Assembly (NCBI RefSeq): GCF_037975245.1
Contig: NC_092563.1
Location: forward strand, 25,016,960-25,080,959
Source: Apostichopus japonicus
Taxonomy: Eukaryota; Echinodermata; Holothuroidea; Aspidochirotida; Stichopodidae
DNA length: 64,000 nt
Direction of reading: 5' to 3'
The notes below the pieces were generated by a model. It made no database searches. It was not told the DNA's origin and saw nothing but the letters and a program-made list of their open reading frames with translations. Within the stretch, counting starts at the first letter, position 1. Each line of letters begins with the position of its first letter. Of the stretch, positions 1 through 12,517 are shown in pieces. Made by a program: the position numbers and the translations under genes.

Positions 1-96
1 TACCCATAGTGGTTACTGTCACCCTGGCTTTAGGTGTGATGAGAATGGCCAAGAGAAATGTCATTGTTAAAAAATTACCAATCGTAGAGACGCTCG
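1..96 (+). CDS. ATP2C1: ATP2C1 exon (partial at window edge): M4 segment
   Basis: Frame starts at base 3. It encodes the fourth transmembrane segment ([14 protein letters not shown]) and the stalk to PIVETL. It ends in phase 1 at the donor CTCG|GTGAGT. Confidence 0.95.
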
Positions 97-3000
97 GTGA
101 GTTCTCCGTTTCTAACTACAGTTATAGACTGTCACTCATTGTACTGTGCTCATGGAATACTCATGAATAGGTTATCATTCTATATGCTGAGGCATTCTTA
201 GCACACCTCCTGCAAACCTAAGCACACTACAAGCCAAAGGCATCTGAGTCCATCATGAAGTTACACAGGCTAATGTAAAACATGATCGAATCAGTGACAT
301 GCACAGGATTTCTACAGAGGGGGGTGGGGGGGGGTGTGAGGCGTATGCCCAAAATATCCCATATGATCTGAGCGAGGGGCCTGGACCTTTATAGAAAGGC
401 TGTTGGTGGATCCAAGGTGTTACGAATCAGGGGTGAGGCCGTGGGGACGTTGAATTTGGAAAAAGTCCCCAGAAGTAATGTTTCCTCGACTGATGGCAGA
501 GGTGGTGGGGGGGGGGGCTGAAGGGATGTCACTGGATCGAATCAATTCTGAAAATTCATGGTACAAATTTCTTTCAAAGTACAACTTGTGAACTGCCTAT
601 AAGGTTTCATAACACACTTATTTTGGTAAATAACATAGTAAATCTGACAAACTTTGGCATCTTCATATTAAGTAAAAAAAATGTTGGACTTGTTAAGCAT
701 TCATCCTGGAGTTCTAAGTTGAGTCAATTCGCCATGAAACACAGCGGTAATGCTAATATCATTGCAAAGATTACTTCAGTCAAGACAGCATGGATCCTCA
801 ATAGACGTATGAGGCTTTTTCCTCGGAATAGACCAAAGGGGATAAAAGGGACATTTTAATCATGAATCGATTATTCATTGCCATCTCCTCTCAACTAGTG
901 GCAATTCGTTAGTCATTTTGGTTTCGTTTGTCACCATCGCTATTGCGAATGTCTCTTTGAACGTCTAGACACACTCTAGCTGTTGCCTCATTTGTAGGGT
1001 TGTCTACTTTAAAGCAACTTACTCCAGTTTAGTCCCTAAGTGTGCAATATGCAGGAGTCTGACCGCCTATTAAAATCCACTTACTTTTGGTTCTTACAAT
1101 CATTTTGGCTGATTTTAACATACAACAATCTCCAGATATTTTCATCAAATTATTAATGCGAGTTAGACATAATTAAAAAAGCAGTGTTTTGCGTGGGAGT
1201 GTGACAAAATGTCATTCTACCTACATGATGTATGGGCTACTTCCTAACTTGTCAAGCTATAACATTATTTAATCCAAAACCATATTTTTTGTGCCAAGCA
1301 GACTTAACATATGATGCCCAATTTTAATTTTTTTAATTTTTTTTATTTTACTACCTTTTTTGGGGACAAATATGAGAGGTTAATATTTATTTCATGTTTA
1401 TATCATGTTTTCTGTGATTGTGAAGTATGGTACCGGCTTTATTATGGTCAATTCAATTATGTTATTATATTTCTAATTACCAAACCCTACCATATGTTTT
1501 GTATCCTAATATTAAAGAGTGGACCTAATGAATCGCGACATCTAATTTATTCAAGACGAGCACTTGCATTTTGTGCATGAATTAAAACATGACAACATTA
1601 ACAAGATTGTTTTAATAACACATACAAATCACATCAGGTACTTTTGACCGGTTACATAACCACTGCAGGGTTGTTGTAAAGCAAATAGCAGGAAAATGTT
1701 CAAACTGTCTTAATTTTTTAAAGCATTTCTGTCATCTTTTCGATAGATTTTCTAAAGAAATTTGAAAATTTTTCTTAAACTCTGCTGATGAGATATAGGC
1801 TAAAACTGTTGTCAAATACTACCAATGAGATTTACAGTGTTACTGTCTGTGATTAGGACATTTGGTTACTTTAATCCAAACCTCTCTGGACATGGTCAGT
1901 TGTATCTCCTTGCCTTTACAAATCCCAATGCTTTAGTCCTTTTTTAGTATACTTGTGACGCTCTTTTGCAACAGATATCTTAAAAGGATCCCGTTATTGT
2001 CACTTACAGTTGATGTTTGTATGTAGGCATCATGACTCTTTAAGTCTCTCTAGCCAGTCTCAGACTATCAGCGTCAACCAGGATATATAGTCATGTCAGT
2101 GACGCTGACAAATCTGGCATTAAAAGCCCCGTTTTCAGTCGCATCTGTGTCCTGTAAATATGGACGGAGCTTAAGAGGCAGCCGTCATCCGTCGGATGAG
2201 ATTTACATTAATAAACCAAGGGAGGAGCTTAAGATGATTAATCAAAGTTAAGAAAGCAAGAGATAAGAAAGATTGTAACCTTGATTGATTAAATTGATGG
2301 TGTTGTTTGAACACAGCTTCAAAACAAAAGGTTTAAAGCAGAAGCTTGAGGTTTGTGGACAAGTTTTACCGTTCCTAACAATTATCATTCAAAACATTAC
2401 GGCTGTCTTTACATCAAGTTAAAGATACTCTATTGGATTTTTTTCTCTCACATCATTGGTTTCTCTTCATGATAAAAATACCATTTTTTTTGCATTTTTT
2501 GCTCCGTGGTTTCAAAAATAATTATTGACCCATCAGGATATTGCTGTTATTTTTTGTAAAACTTATCTTCATTAGAGTATATTTAACCTTCTTTGCAAGG
2601 AAGATTGATTTACAAGCTTTTGTTCAGGCTATTTAGTTTACGCTCTAGATGAGTCTCACTGATCTGTGCAACTTTGCAGGCTGGCTTTCTGCATGCACAC
2701 AGTGACTCACACAAATATTGTGCTTTGGAATCTCTTAAATAGATCATTCCTTCATGTTTTTTTAAAGGATTCCTCTAATCCCATAACTCAAAATGTGGTA
2801 ACTCTATACCTACAGTGTTATAATATCAAAATGAGGTTACTATGTAACCTACAGTGTTATAATATCAGAATGAGGTAACTGTATGTATACCTACAGTGTT
2901 ATAATATCAAAATGAGGTAACTCTGTACCTACAGTGCTATTTGGAACTACCACTTAATAATACCTGACCTCTATATGGGTATTACCTGTCTGTTTATTCC

Positions 3001-4200
3001 TTTGTCTGTTTACTTGCTTTGCCAGTGTTTTCACTGTTGTTTCACCACACCACAAGCCTCTTTCTGATGGATACCGACACATTACAATCTCTCAATATCA
3101 TTATGATTATTATTATAATTATTATTATTATTGTTATGATGATTATTTTCTATTTCTAGGGTGTGCCAATGTTATATGTTCGGACAAGACAGGTACACTG
3201 ACCAAGAACGAGATGACAGTTACCTCTATATTCACATCTGATGGCATTCAGGCAGAGGTTTGTACATAACATCAAGTTAATAACCATCAACAGTGCTCAA
3301 CAACTAAAGCTTAGTCCATATATATATATGTAACATGTACATGCAATTACATTAGTAAGGCTTTATTTTAATGTTTTAGTTAGCAGTACTTCAATATGTA
3401 CAACGGGTGGGTGCCTTAGTACTTCATCTCATGATTTCTTCTGATTCATAAAGTTATACTTCAGTGATATCCTTCCAAATGTTCAAGTTCTATTTTAGTC
3501 ATATTTCATTTCATATACTTTCTGTACTTGATTCATACATGATATATGACACTATTTGTTTGTTATTTTTAAGTCACTTATAAAATGATTTTCAATCGTC
3601 ATCTTGATAAGAGGTCGCTTTTAATTAGACAGCATGCTAGGATTAGTGAAGAGTTCTGAGTTAACGTATTCAGCTTGTATCCATTTTTGCCTTCTCACTT
3701 GCCTATGTTTTCTGCTTTCACCATCAGGTGTCCGGTATCGGTTACAATGGTGTGGGCTATGTAACAGCCAAGGGCAGCACGGTGGATGCTCGGAGCTTTC
3801 CTTCTATCGGCAAAATAGTAGAGGCTGGATGTGTGTGCAATAATGCTGAACTCAAAGACGGATTGCTCTACGGGCAACCTACAGAAGGAGCGTTGCTTTC
3901 CCTGGCAGCAAAGGTATGTATCTGTAATACTATCAGTCAACCTGGTATTTTGGAACTGAAGTCATATCAAGTCAAAAACTTATTATTTTTAAATCTTGCT
4001 AAATTCCATATTAACTAACCTTATATGTCAGAAGACAAACACTATAATCCAGAAATTTCAAGGTGTTAAAACTTGAATATTTAACAAATCTTAGATTTTG
4101 GTTATGAGTGCATTTAACATGATATATCAGTGCATTTGCTTTGTGGTTTAGACTTCACTCATATGTCTGTTATTCATTTCATTTTCATGTACTTATTTAT

Positions 4201-4269
<69 letters not shown>

Positions 4270-7200
4270 TTTTTCCAGGGTGTGTGTATTTTTCAAGTTT
4301 TGCAATCATTTTTCTCTTTCCTATCCAGATGGGTCTTGGACATCTACGTGACTTTTACTTTAGAGAGGAAGAGCATTCGTTCAGCTCTGAACACAAGTGG
4401 ATGGCTGTCCGCTGCGGACGTAGGTTGTCCCACGCCCCTCCCCCAGAGCCGCCTGTGTACTTCATGAAGGGAGCGTTGGAGAAAGTCTTGGAGAAGTGCA
4501 GGTGGTTTAACAATGGCGATAGTATATTACCACTCTCACCAAAGGAGGAGAAATTATACCAAGAAGAATCGAGAGAGATGGGTTTCTCTGGACTCAGAGG
4601 TAATTGTCGAAATGTCCGGTAGGAGGATAGCTTAGAGAACACGCAGTCGTCTGTTAGTAAATCAGGCATGAGCTTTTTCCGCGAATTCGCGGAATATCAG
4701 TGATTTCTTTTCTACCTCGGGGACAAAAACTATTATCCTAACACACTGTAGCATACGCAAACTGGAGCCTATACCGCAATTTTTGCAAAAGTTCCGTGAT
4801 TTTTTTTTTTACCCCAGGCTCATCCCTGGTAAATACCATGTGGTAGAACATTTATATAGGTTACGATGTATATCCCACAAAAAGGCTGCATTATGGGTAC
4901 GGTACAGAAGCATGCTAGCATTTCATGTCGGTTTGTAGTTGGTTTCCTGTGACAAAGCAAGGGTAATAAATATCCCAGTTAGGCATAAACTAATGGCATG
5001 TCCGAAGGAAGATGCATGTCCATCAACAAGCATCCTCCTCTCCTTTTACTAGTGAAAACTAAGCTTGATGACCTGAATGCTAACAGATCTTCAAGGACAA
5101 ACATTTGAGGGGTTGGTTTTTATTTTACTCGGCTGTTGATATGCTGTCTCATGCATACTAATTAAGCAAATATGAAAATGGCAAAATTATGTATAATTTA
5201 TTCCAACTTGATTGTAGATATTTGTGACCTTGTCTTAATATACCATTAGTACAGTATGTATCATAATCTTTGAAAGTTAAAATTCCCCGTGAATTTTCCT
5301 TGTTAATACTTCCCATAGTCACATCCTCCTAATGTCGTTTAGTAACTCTCTGTATATATATATGCTTTTAGTTTTAGCCCTTGCATCTGGTGGGGCCTTG
5401 GAAGAGATGACGTTTCTTGGTCTAGTGGGCATCCTAGATCCACCACGAGAGGGTGTCAAGGAATCCGTGAGCACCCTGCTATCGAACGGTGTCCAAGTCA
5501 AAATGTTGACTGGAGATTCAGAAGAGACTGCAGCTGGTGTTGGTAAATATGTTGTGTCAAAGGTCATATGTAGATGTCAATCAATATAAATTGTAAAGTT
5601 TTGATGTTGGCAGTTGTTTGTGTGAGAGAGGTCATCCCACCAACGAAACAAATACTGAACCTTAAAGACTAAGCTCGTTCGCTATATACTGAGGATAAAG
5701 ACCACTGATGTGGTTCTTAATACTTGATATAAGGACTAGTGGTGCTTAATACCTGATATAAGGGCTAGTGGTGCTTAATACTTGATATAAGGACTAGTGG
5801 TGTTTAATACTTGATATAATGACTAGTGGTGCTTAATACTTGATATAAGGACTAGTGGTGCTTAATACTTGATATAATGACTAGTGGTGCTTAATACTTG
5901 ATATAAAGACTAGTTGTGCTTAGTACTTGCTATAAGGACTAGTGGTACTTAATACTTGATATAAGGACTAGTGGTGTTTAATACTTGATATAATGACTAG
6001 TGGTGCTTAATACTTGATATAAGGACTAGTGGTGCTTAATACTTGATATAAAGACTAATTGTGCTTAGTACTTGCTATAAGGACTAGTGGTACTTAATAC
6101 TTGATATAAGGACTAGTGGTGCTTAATACTTGATATAAGAAATAGTGGTGCTTAATACCTGATATATTGACTAGTGGTGCTTAATACCTGATACAAGGAC
6201 TAGTGGTGCTTAATACTTGATATAAGGAGTGGTGCTTAATACTTGATATAAGGATTAGTGGTGCTTAATACCTGATATAAGGACTAGTGGTACTTAATAC
6301 CTGATACAAGGACTAGTGGTGCTTAATACTTGATATAAGGACTAGTGGTGCTTAATACTTGATATAAGGAGTGGTGCTTAATACTTGATATAAGGATTAG
6401 TGGTGCTTAATACTTGATATAAGGAGTGGTGCTTAATACTTGATATAAGAACTAGTGGTGCTTAATACCCGATACAAGGACTAGTGGTGCTTAATACCTG
6501 ATATAAGGATTAGTGGTGCTTAATACCCGATACAAGGACTAGTGGTGCTAAATACTTGATATAAGGAGTGGTGCTTAATACTTGATATAAGGGCTAGTGG
6601 TGCTTAATACTTGGTATAAGGACTAGTGGTGCTTAATACTTGATATAAGAACCAGTGGTACTTAATACTTGATATAAGGACTAGTGGTGCTTAATACTTG
6701 GTATAAGGACTAGTGGTGCTTAATACTTGATATAAGGACTAGTGGTGCTTAATACTTGGTATAAGGACTAGTGGTGCTTAATACTTGATATAAGGACTAG
6801 TACTTATATTACTTGAATGATACTGGATGTAAAGAGTACTTGAATGTGAAACTTAATACTAGATGGAATGACTACTCATGTTACTAAGTATTGCACAGAC
6901 TACTCAATGATATGGTACTTAAGTACTTGACATGTAGAATACTCTATACAGTACTTAGTACTGGATATAGACAGTACCAACGGTACCAAATACTCAGCAT
7001 TAATGCTATGTTCCCCCTCCCCTCCCCCCTCAAAGCTGGACATAAACATTACCAAATACTCAGCATTAACACTATGCTTCCCCTCCCACCCCCCCCCCCC
7101 CCCTCAAAACTGGATATAGACAGTACCAACAGTACCAAATACTCAGCATTAATACTTTGCTTTGATATTAAACAATGTTAACTTATACTATTCTTCCCCT

Positions 7201-10200
7201 CCCCCCCCCCCCCCCCGCTCCTTGTGAAAACGTAAAAAAAAAAAAATAAGAATTCTGTATATAGCAGCCTTGAATTAAACTCAATTGAATATTTCAACAC
7301 AATTCACGCAAGTGGTTCCCAAAGAGCATTCATTTCCAAATGCTGACTTTAAGCCTTTGATGAGATATAATTAATCCTCATTTCCTTTGTGACTGATGAT
7401 ATACACATAATTAATACTACTTCTCTTCATTAACAGGGAGCCGTCTTGGTATTTACACACAGGGCTCTGCTACCTGCTCTGGATCCGAAGTTGAGAAGAT
7501 GGATGATAAACGTCTAGCACACATAATTTCAAATGTGAGTGATCATCGTGGGGGGTGGGGGGGATGTAAATGGATGATTTCCCATTTTGTTTGATATAAA
7601 CTTGCAGAATAAATATGTACATTAGTGAGTCACTGAATGATTTATTCTGGTAATATGCAGCCAAAGTGCTACACAAATTAAAGACATTGCTCCCACAATT
7701 TCTGCACATGTATTTAGCAGTCTTTGCACACAGTCCTCAGTGTTATTATTTCACACAAAGCAAACTGCATAAACTTCAAAATTGCTGTGCAAACTTTAAA
7801 ATAATGAATTATTCCCTGTGGTGAAGTGACCTTGTTTCAGATTCAGATCCCAAACTTGGTTTTTTACAGAATATTCCTTTTTTGTGGAATCCTTGAGAAT
7901 TTAAGTGAAAAGTTGTTAATGTTTTTTTTTTTCCATCGTTGTCATCGTTATGAAGCAGCAGTGGAATCGAAATAAACAAAGTTTTAATTTATTTTTTCCG
8001 TTGGCTTTGCAGGTTGCAATATTTTACAGGGTTCGTCCGAAGGATAAACTGAAGATTGTCAAAGTAAGTGACTCTACTACTACAGTACAGAACTGACCAC
8101 TTTGTGACTGGAAAACATCTTTTAGTGAAATTGACAAACAATTTGGTACAATACAAGTGACTCCCAGATTACTTCTAATGATTATTATAAAACTGGAACA
8201 ATTAACACAATTAAATGGGGTGGGGATATAGATAGGTGGGGAAATAGATGGGGTAGGAATATAGATGGGATGGGGAGATAGATGGGGTGGTGGGGAGATA
8301 GATGGGGTAGGCACATAACATTAAAGGCTTATAGGAGTATATTCAGACTATAATATCCAATCACCAAGATATTTACCTCCTCTCCAGCCTTCTAACTATT
8401 CCTTCATCAAACATCTTATTCTGTCACTTACCTGGAAAGCTTCATTGAACGGTGAGTGCCATAGGACTGACTATTCTTGATATTTTTTTTTTTTATTTGT
8501 CTGCCTATCTTCAGGCTTTACAGTCGACTGGACAGATTGTTGCGATGACAGGGGACGGTGTAAACGATGCCGTGGCATTGAAGACTGCGGACATCGGTAT
8601 AGCCATGGGTATCACAGGTACAGATGTCAGTAAGGAGGCAGCCGACATGATCCTGGTCAACGATGACTTCACCACTATCCTATCCGCCATCGAGGAAGGG
8701 AAGAGCATCTTTTATAATATCAAAAACTTTGTCAGATTCCAACTCAGCACGTAAGATAAACCAATCTCTATTCCTATATGAAACCTCGCAGAGATCAAGC
8801 TACTTGTGTTTCGTGGTGGGATCAAACTATATATTGTGTTTCAGTGTGCAAAGTTGCAGGCAAATGTCATTGTGTTACCATAGGTGGCCATTCTGGATAA
8901 TTTAGTACATTTTTGTGTCTTCTCTTCCCAGGAGCATAGCAGCCCTTACCTTAATCACTCTGTCGACGATGCTTAAGTTTCCTAATCCACTCAATGCCAT
9001 GCAGATCCTATGGATTAACATCATAATGGATGGGCCACCCGCTCAAAGGTAGGTACAGATGAGGTGTAAACAGCTATGGTAAAGGTGGCTTGGTTTAGTG
9101 CATGAGAATTAATTCCATTTCAGAGTTGTTTTTGGTTTACTTTATTTATATATAGTATTTATCATAACTCTTTTCAGTTCTTAGGAATTTCTTTCTTTAA
9201 AGTGACACGAAAATAGTTGTTTTGAAAATAATAGTAAACGAGGAAGATTATTCCTTGTGCATTTTGTCTTGATATGATATGGAAGCATCTGGGCAGTTTA
9301 AACACCCGTGGCACTTTCTTTTCATGGAAACACAGAAGTAATATTTGGGATCATAATTCTAATCTCCTAGAAGAAGTCATGTTTGTAGCTTTCAAGTCAC
9401 AGAGTTATTTGAATGCTTTGAAAACTTGCTTTTGAGCCTTCCGTAAAAGTCTACCTTCCCTCCCCCACCCCCCTCCAACTCTCCTTCCCTTCTTTGGGGT
9501 GTTTTGAAGGCTTTGTATCTTATTTCAATCAGCTTTGGGATTCACTTTGGGGGGGGGGTGGTGGTTACGTGCAAATATGTAGGTAGCTTAGAAGTTTTCT
9601 CCGTCTTCGTGGTGACATGGTTTATTTCTACATTTGTATGTTTCAGTCTTGGTGTAGAGCCAGTGGATAAAGATGTCGTCCATCGTCCTCCGAGGAGAGT
9701 TTTGGAGCCAATGATTACCAGACCGTTGGTCATAAACGTACTCATCTCAGCTTTCATCATCGTCTGTGGAACACTTTGGGTATTTTGGAGGGAGGTAAGT
9801 TAATAATTTTGAAAGATCCACGACCTTCTCTTAAAATCTTGTCTCTAGATTGCCTGTTCGTCTGTCGTACATGACACCATGTGCGCACATGGCTAGTAGT
9901 TTTTCTCCACACGTAAAAGAACATACAACACAGGCAAGCCCCTCAAAGGCGGGAAAGGAACAAGGGAGGCCAAAAACGACAAAACAAGTAACAATTTGCT
10001 TCAATAATCTCTAATTCAAATAGTTACCACTTGAGCATTTTTAAGTCTCACTGTTTGTGGTTGTAGCTTGGAGGCAGACCTGGATGAGAGGAGGGGGGAG
10101 GGGCTTTCGGGTCTGGGGTCAGTTAGGGGGGATAAAGAATGTGTTCTAAATTTTCATAATAAATTTAAAGTAAAATAATTAATGCTTCAAAAGGGGGCTT

Positions 10201-12517
10201 GACCTGTCTCTCAAGGCCTCTGCAAGACCTGCATGTAAAACAATGGTTAACTAAACCAGTAAACATCCCTTTAAACCTTAATCCTCTCTTTGATTGAATG
10301 TTCACTTTTTGTAGCCTGTGTTTAGTACAAATTGTCCAATTAATAACCCCTCCTCCACCCACCCCACCCCCTCCCCAAAAAGAAAAGAAATGACCACATT
10401 CTAAAATATGTTTTGTCATGGTATTTATTAGTTATGAATTCAAAGGATTTTGGCAGGAGTTACTAATGTATCAGTTTGTCCCATTTTGTTGAAGAAAAAC
10501 AACACAGCACAAAATTATCTTGGTTTGTTAGGGCTTTATATTGTCCCTACAGTTTGGATATGGAATGGAATAAGTATTCTTTAAAATTCTTTCTTTTCCT
10601 CATTTGTTGAAAAAGACTTAACATTATGTCTCTTTTATTTCTTCACAGATGCAGGATAACATGATCACTCCCAGAGATACTACCATGACCTTCACTTGCT
10701 TTGTTTTCTTCGACATGTTCAACGCTTTGAGTAGTAGATCACAGGTAAGGCTGCCTCCCCTCCACTCCCCCCCCCCCCCTACCAACTGTTATAAAAGACA
10801 GTCACAGTTTGGGTTCGAATGTCATCTATCAAGTGAGTATATATTTCACAGATTTACCTCCTTAACATATTCAATAAGCAAAATTATTGTGAGAAAAAAT
10901 AATTGAGTTTCCTTTAACACGGATAGGAATTTTGTCTCACACAACGGTTGTTTTTGTTGACACGTTTATAAAGATGAGATTTTTTATTTTCTCTCTGGAA
11001 CAGACGAAGTCTATCTTTGACATTGGCTTCTTCACAAACAAGATGTTCCTGTATGCTGTGGGTGGTTCCATCATGGGTCAACTCCTGGTCATCTACTTCC
11101 CTCCTCTACAGAAAGTATTCGTAACCGAAGCATTGTTTGCGAGTGGTAGGTATTAACTAGATATTAACAACCTGTTGTAAAAATCCTCTCAAAGATATAT
11201 ATATAGAAATATACATATTTATATATATATATATATCCCAGCGACTGAAGTTGATTGGCTTTAACAACATTACTGGAAATTGTCAGCATTCTTGTAGCAT
11301 TTTGTGTGACGAGGATACAATAATTTTCAAATTTCATTCATACTTTGTGAATGCACCTGGCAACAGCAGAGTGAATGACATCATCATAGTCTTAATTTAA
11401 GGTACAAATGCCCCTTTTGTTTCTTATCTTCCACTACAATATTTTTATCATTTGTATAACACAAGTAGCATTTTGTTGAAGTTCTAAAGTCAGAGAAGAT
11501 TGACAGTTATGAAGCAAACATTCCAAATAAATATACCAATTTTAAAAAATTTTTTTTTGATACTTAATTGTCCATCATCAGGTAACTGAAAAGTAAGGTA
11601 TAAACATATAGCATTAATACTGAAATCCAGAGAGGAATGCAAGATCTGACGAGAAGTTATCGGTATGAACTGATTTGGAGGATAATTCCAGAAGATATTG
11701 TTTAGATTTAGTTATTGTTTGGTTTTTCAAGGTTGCTTTAATAAGAGCAAAGCTCTGATCCCATTGAGACACAATGATATGGCCGATGGAAAATGTGGTT
11801 TTGTTTCAAGATGCAAATATTGTGTTTGTGATTGTTAAAGTGTGTTCTGTTCTGCAAGGAGTTAAGGTTTGCTTATGTATAGGGTGCACTATCATACTGT
11901 CAGTTAATACCGGTGCTGTGGCCGAGTGGATAAAGGCGGTGACATTTGAAGCAACGAGGCTTAGCAATCGGGTGGTTCAGGGTTCAATACCCGGCCGGGT
12001 CATAGTAAGGTGGGTTTTTCATCCAAGACTAATCCACAGTTTTGCCGTCTGAAATGACTTTCTAAATTGAAAAGATTCCAAATTTGACTTAGAATGTTGA
12101 ATTGGAAGCCACCCGAAGTGTAACTTGTAATCTATAAGCCCTTGGGGGTTTCTCAGCTTAAGTTTAAGCGTCGTAAAAATAACTGCTGATGATTATTATT
12201 ATTAGTTAATGTAAAGTATGAAGGAAACTGCTGGTACTCCTGTTCTTTCTGTTGCTCTCTGACAGTTGGTGGTTCTTGTTCTACTTCACTGCCGGTTCTA
12301 TAGAGTACTACAGATTTGCTAGCTCTATTTCTTCTTCACTGTATTCTCCCCCCCCCACCAAACACCCCTCAAAATCTCTCTCGTCCCTTCCTCAGATCTT
12401 GTCATGCTAGTAGCCCTCACGTCGTCAGTGTTTGTCATCTCGGAAATCAAGAAGTGGCTGCAACGAATGACTGAGAGGAAGATCCCCATTCAGAGGGACT
12501 ACTACGACTATGTCTGA
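1..12517 (+). CDS. ATP2C1: Secretory-pathway Ca2+/Mn2+-transporting P-type ATPase (SPCA), 3' part, 13 exons
   Basis: Pumps Ca2+ and Mn2+ from cytosol into the Golgi lumen at the cost of ATP. Exons join(<1..96, 3160..3257, 3728..3913, 4329..4599, 5372..5542, 7437..7534, 8013..8063, 8515..8750, 8932..9048, 9647..9794, 10649..10744, 11004..11145, 12396..12517) total 1830 nt, exactly 610 codons including TGA, with phases matching at every GT-AG junction. In order the protein shows the M4 motif PIVVTV, the phosphorylation site [12 protein letters not shown], the nucleotide-binding FMKGALEKV, the hinge motif [12 protein letters not shown], the M6 ion-site segment [10 protein letters not shown] with its Asn and Asp, and the C-terminal membrane segments ending in DYYDYV. 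The length from PIVVTV to the end is close to vertebrate SPCA1. The N-terminal third, including M1-M3 and the actuator domain, lies left of the window. SPCA-specific sequence ([33 protein letters not shown]) excludes SERCA and PMCA. Whether it is ATP2C1 or the pre-duplication ancestor of ATP2C1/2 cannot be decided here. Confidence 0.97.
2788..2940 (+). repeat. Minisatellite, about 40-bp unit, 4 copies
   Basis: The phrase CTACAGTGTTATAATATCA recurs with AATGAGGTAACT between copies. Copies differ by small indels. Confidence 0.85.
3100..3147 (+). repeat. ATT/TTA-rich microsatellite
   Basis: Imperfect (ATT)n tract 13-60 nt upstream of the phosphorylation-site exon acceptor. Confidence 0.85.
3160..3257 (+). 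CDS. ATP2C1: ATP2C1 exon: phosphorylation site
   Basis: Acceptor TTTCTAG, donor GAG|GTTTGT. Encodes [16 protein letters not shown]; the Asp of DKTGT is the residue phosphorylated by ATP in all P-type ATPases. Confidence 0.97.
3728..3913 (+). CDS. ATP2C1: ATP2C1 exon: start of nucleotide-binding domain
   Basis: 62 codons between ACCATCAG and AAG|GTATGT. Contains the family patterns VSGIGYNG and [14 protein letters not shown]. Confidence 0.95.
4194..4266 (+). repeat. (TA)n microsatellite
   Basis: About 36 TA dinucleotides with two AAATA interruptions, 60 nt upstream of an ATP2C1 acceptor. Confidence 0.95.
4329..4599 (+). CDS. ATP2C1: ATP2C1 exon: nucleotide-binding domain core
   Basis: Encodes EHKWMAVRC and [14 protein letters not shown]; the Lys of MKGA contacts ATP. 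A proline-rich insertion (PPPEPP) sits just before it. Ends in phase 1 at CAGAG|GTAATT. Confidence 0.95.
4667..4828 (-). mobile_element. Short MITE-like element in ATP2C1 intron
   Basis: Starts CATGAGCTTTTT and ends ACCCCAGGCTCATCCC, so the ends are short inverted repeats around CATGAGC. Its interior (ACACTGTAGCATACGCAAAC) recurs inverted inside 33370-34136, which shares both ends but has a longer middle. No coding capacity. Confidence 0.6.
5372..5542 (+). CDS. ATP2C1: ATP2C1 exon: P domain, MLTGDS motif
   Basis: Encodes [24 protein letters not shown] and [11 protein letters not shown]. Two AG acceptors lie 6 nt apart (TTTTAG twice); only the first keeps VLALASG whole, so the start at 5372 is chosen. 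Confidence 0.93.
5683..6812 (+). repeat. 29-bp minisatellite with higher-order structure, about 38 units
   Basis: The unit is GGACTAGTGGTGC followed by TTAATACTTGATATAA. Start-to-start spacing is 29 bp in most places; some units lack CTA (26 bp). A variant unit (AAAGACTAxTTGTGCTTAGTA) recurs at about 5905 and 6050, 145 bp or five units apart, showing duplication of multi-unit blocks. It fills most of the intron between the exons ending 5542 and starting 7437. Confidence 0.95.
6970..7215 (+). repeat. Imperfect tandem repeat with poly-C tracts
   Basis: ACCAAATACTCAGCATTAA occurs three times (near 6985, 7052, 7133), separated by CCCTCC-rich runs. C runs at 7088-7103 and 7200-7216 make the region strongly strand-asymmetric. 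Confidence 0.75.
7437..7534 (+). CDS. ATP2C1: ATP2C1 exon: variable P-domain loop
   Basis: Encodes [23 protein letters not shown], matching the SRLGLY...SGEE region of SPCAs. Ends phase 0 at AAT|GTGAGT. Confidence 0.93.
8013..8063 (+). CDS. ATP2C1: ATP2C1 exon (17-codon micro-exon)
   Basis: Encodes [17 protein letters not shown], the SPCA VFYRASPRHKMKI segment. Too short for ORF calling; found by frame and splice sites GCAG| and AAA|GTAAGT. Confidence 0.93.
8213..8312 (+). repeat. G-rich minisatellite (about 19-21 bp unit)
   Basis: Repeats of ATAGATGGGGTGGGGA with many GGGG runs at short spacing on the coding strand, compatible with G-quadruplex formation in the nascent ATP2C1 RNA. Confidence 0.7.
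8515..8750 (+). CDS. ATP2C1: ATP2C1 exon: hinge motif
   Basis: Encodes [15 protein letters not shown], the Mg2+-binding hinge, and [12 protein letters not shown], then FVRFQLST. Ends phase 2 at AGCAC|GTAAGA. Confidence 0.97.
8932..9048 (+). CDS. ATP2C1: ATP2C1 exon: M5-M6
   Basis: Encodes [14 protein letters not shown] and [22 protein letters not shown]. The Asn and Asp of NIIMD are the conserved ion-coordinating residues of the single SPCA transport site. Confidence 0.96.
9647..9794 (+). CDS. ATP2C1: ATP2C1 exon: M6-M7 loop and M7
   Basis: Encodes [19 protein letters not shown] and the hydrophobic [18 protein letters not shown] poly-G run (9549-9557) lies in the intron about 90 nt upstream. 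Confidence 0.95.
10649..10744 (+). CDS. ATP2C1: ATP2C1 exon: M8 region
   Basis: 32 codons, phase 0 at both ends: [18 protein letters not shown] and [11 protein letters not shown], nearly identical to vertebrate SPCA. Confidence 0.96.
11004..11145 (+). CDS. ATP2C1: ATP2C1 exon: M9
   Basis: Encodes [20 protein letters not shown] and [18 protein letters not shown]. Ends phase 1 at AGTG|GTAGGT. Confidence 0.95.
11908..12205 (+). mobile_element. tRNA-derived SINE (family 1)
   Basis: Head has an A box (TGGCCGAGTGG) and B box (GGTTCAATACC) of Ser/Leu-tRNA type. A shared body follows (AAGGTGGGTTTTTCATCC) and the 3' end is (ATT)n. It lies in the last ATP2C1 intron. A reverse-orientation relative is at about 15990-16235. 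Confidence 0.75.
12396..12517 (+). CDS. ATP2C1: ATP2C1 terminal coding exon: M10 and tail
   Basis: Acceptor TTCCTCAG; encodes [16 protein letters not shown], a basic tail and RDYYDYV followed by TGA at 12515-12517. Confidence 0.94.

Larger units (their letters stand above)
97..3159 (+). other. ATP2C1 intron, first in window
   Basis: No gene seen. Contains poly-G runs (317-334, 507-519), AT-rich DNA, a minisatellite near 2.8 kb and an ATT microsatellite just before the acceptor. Short direct repeats GGAGCTTAAGA occur near 2168 and 2224. Confidence 0.8.
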
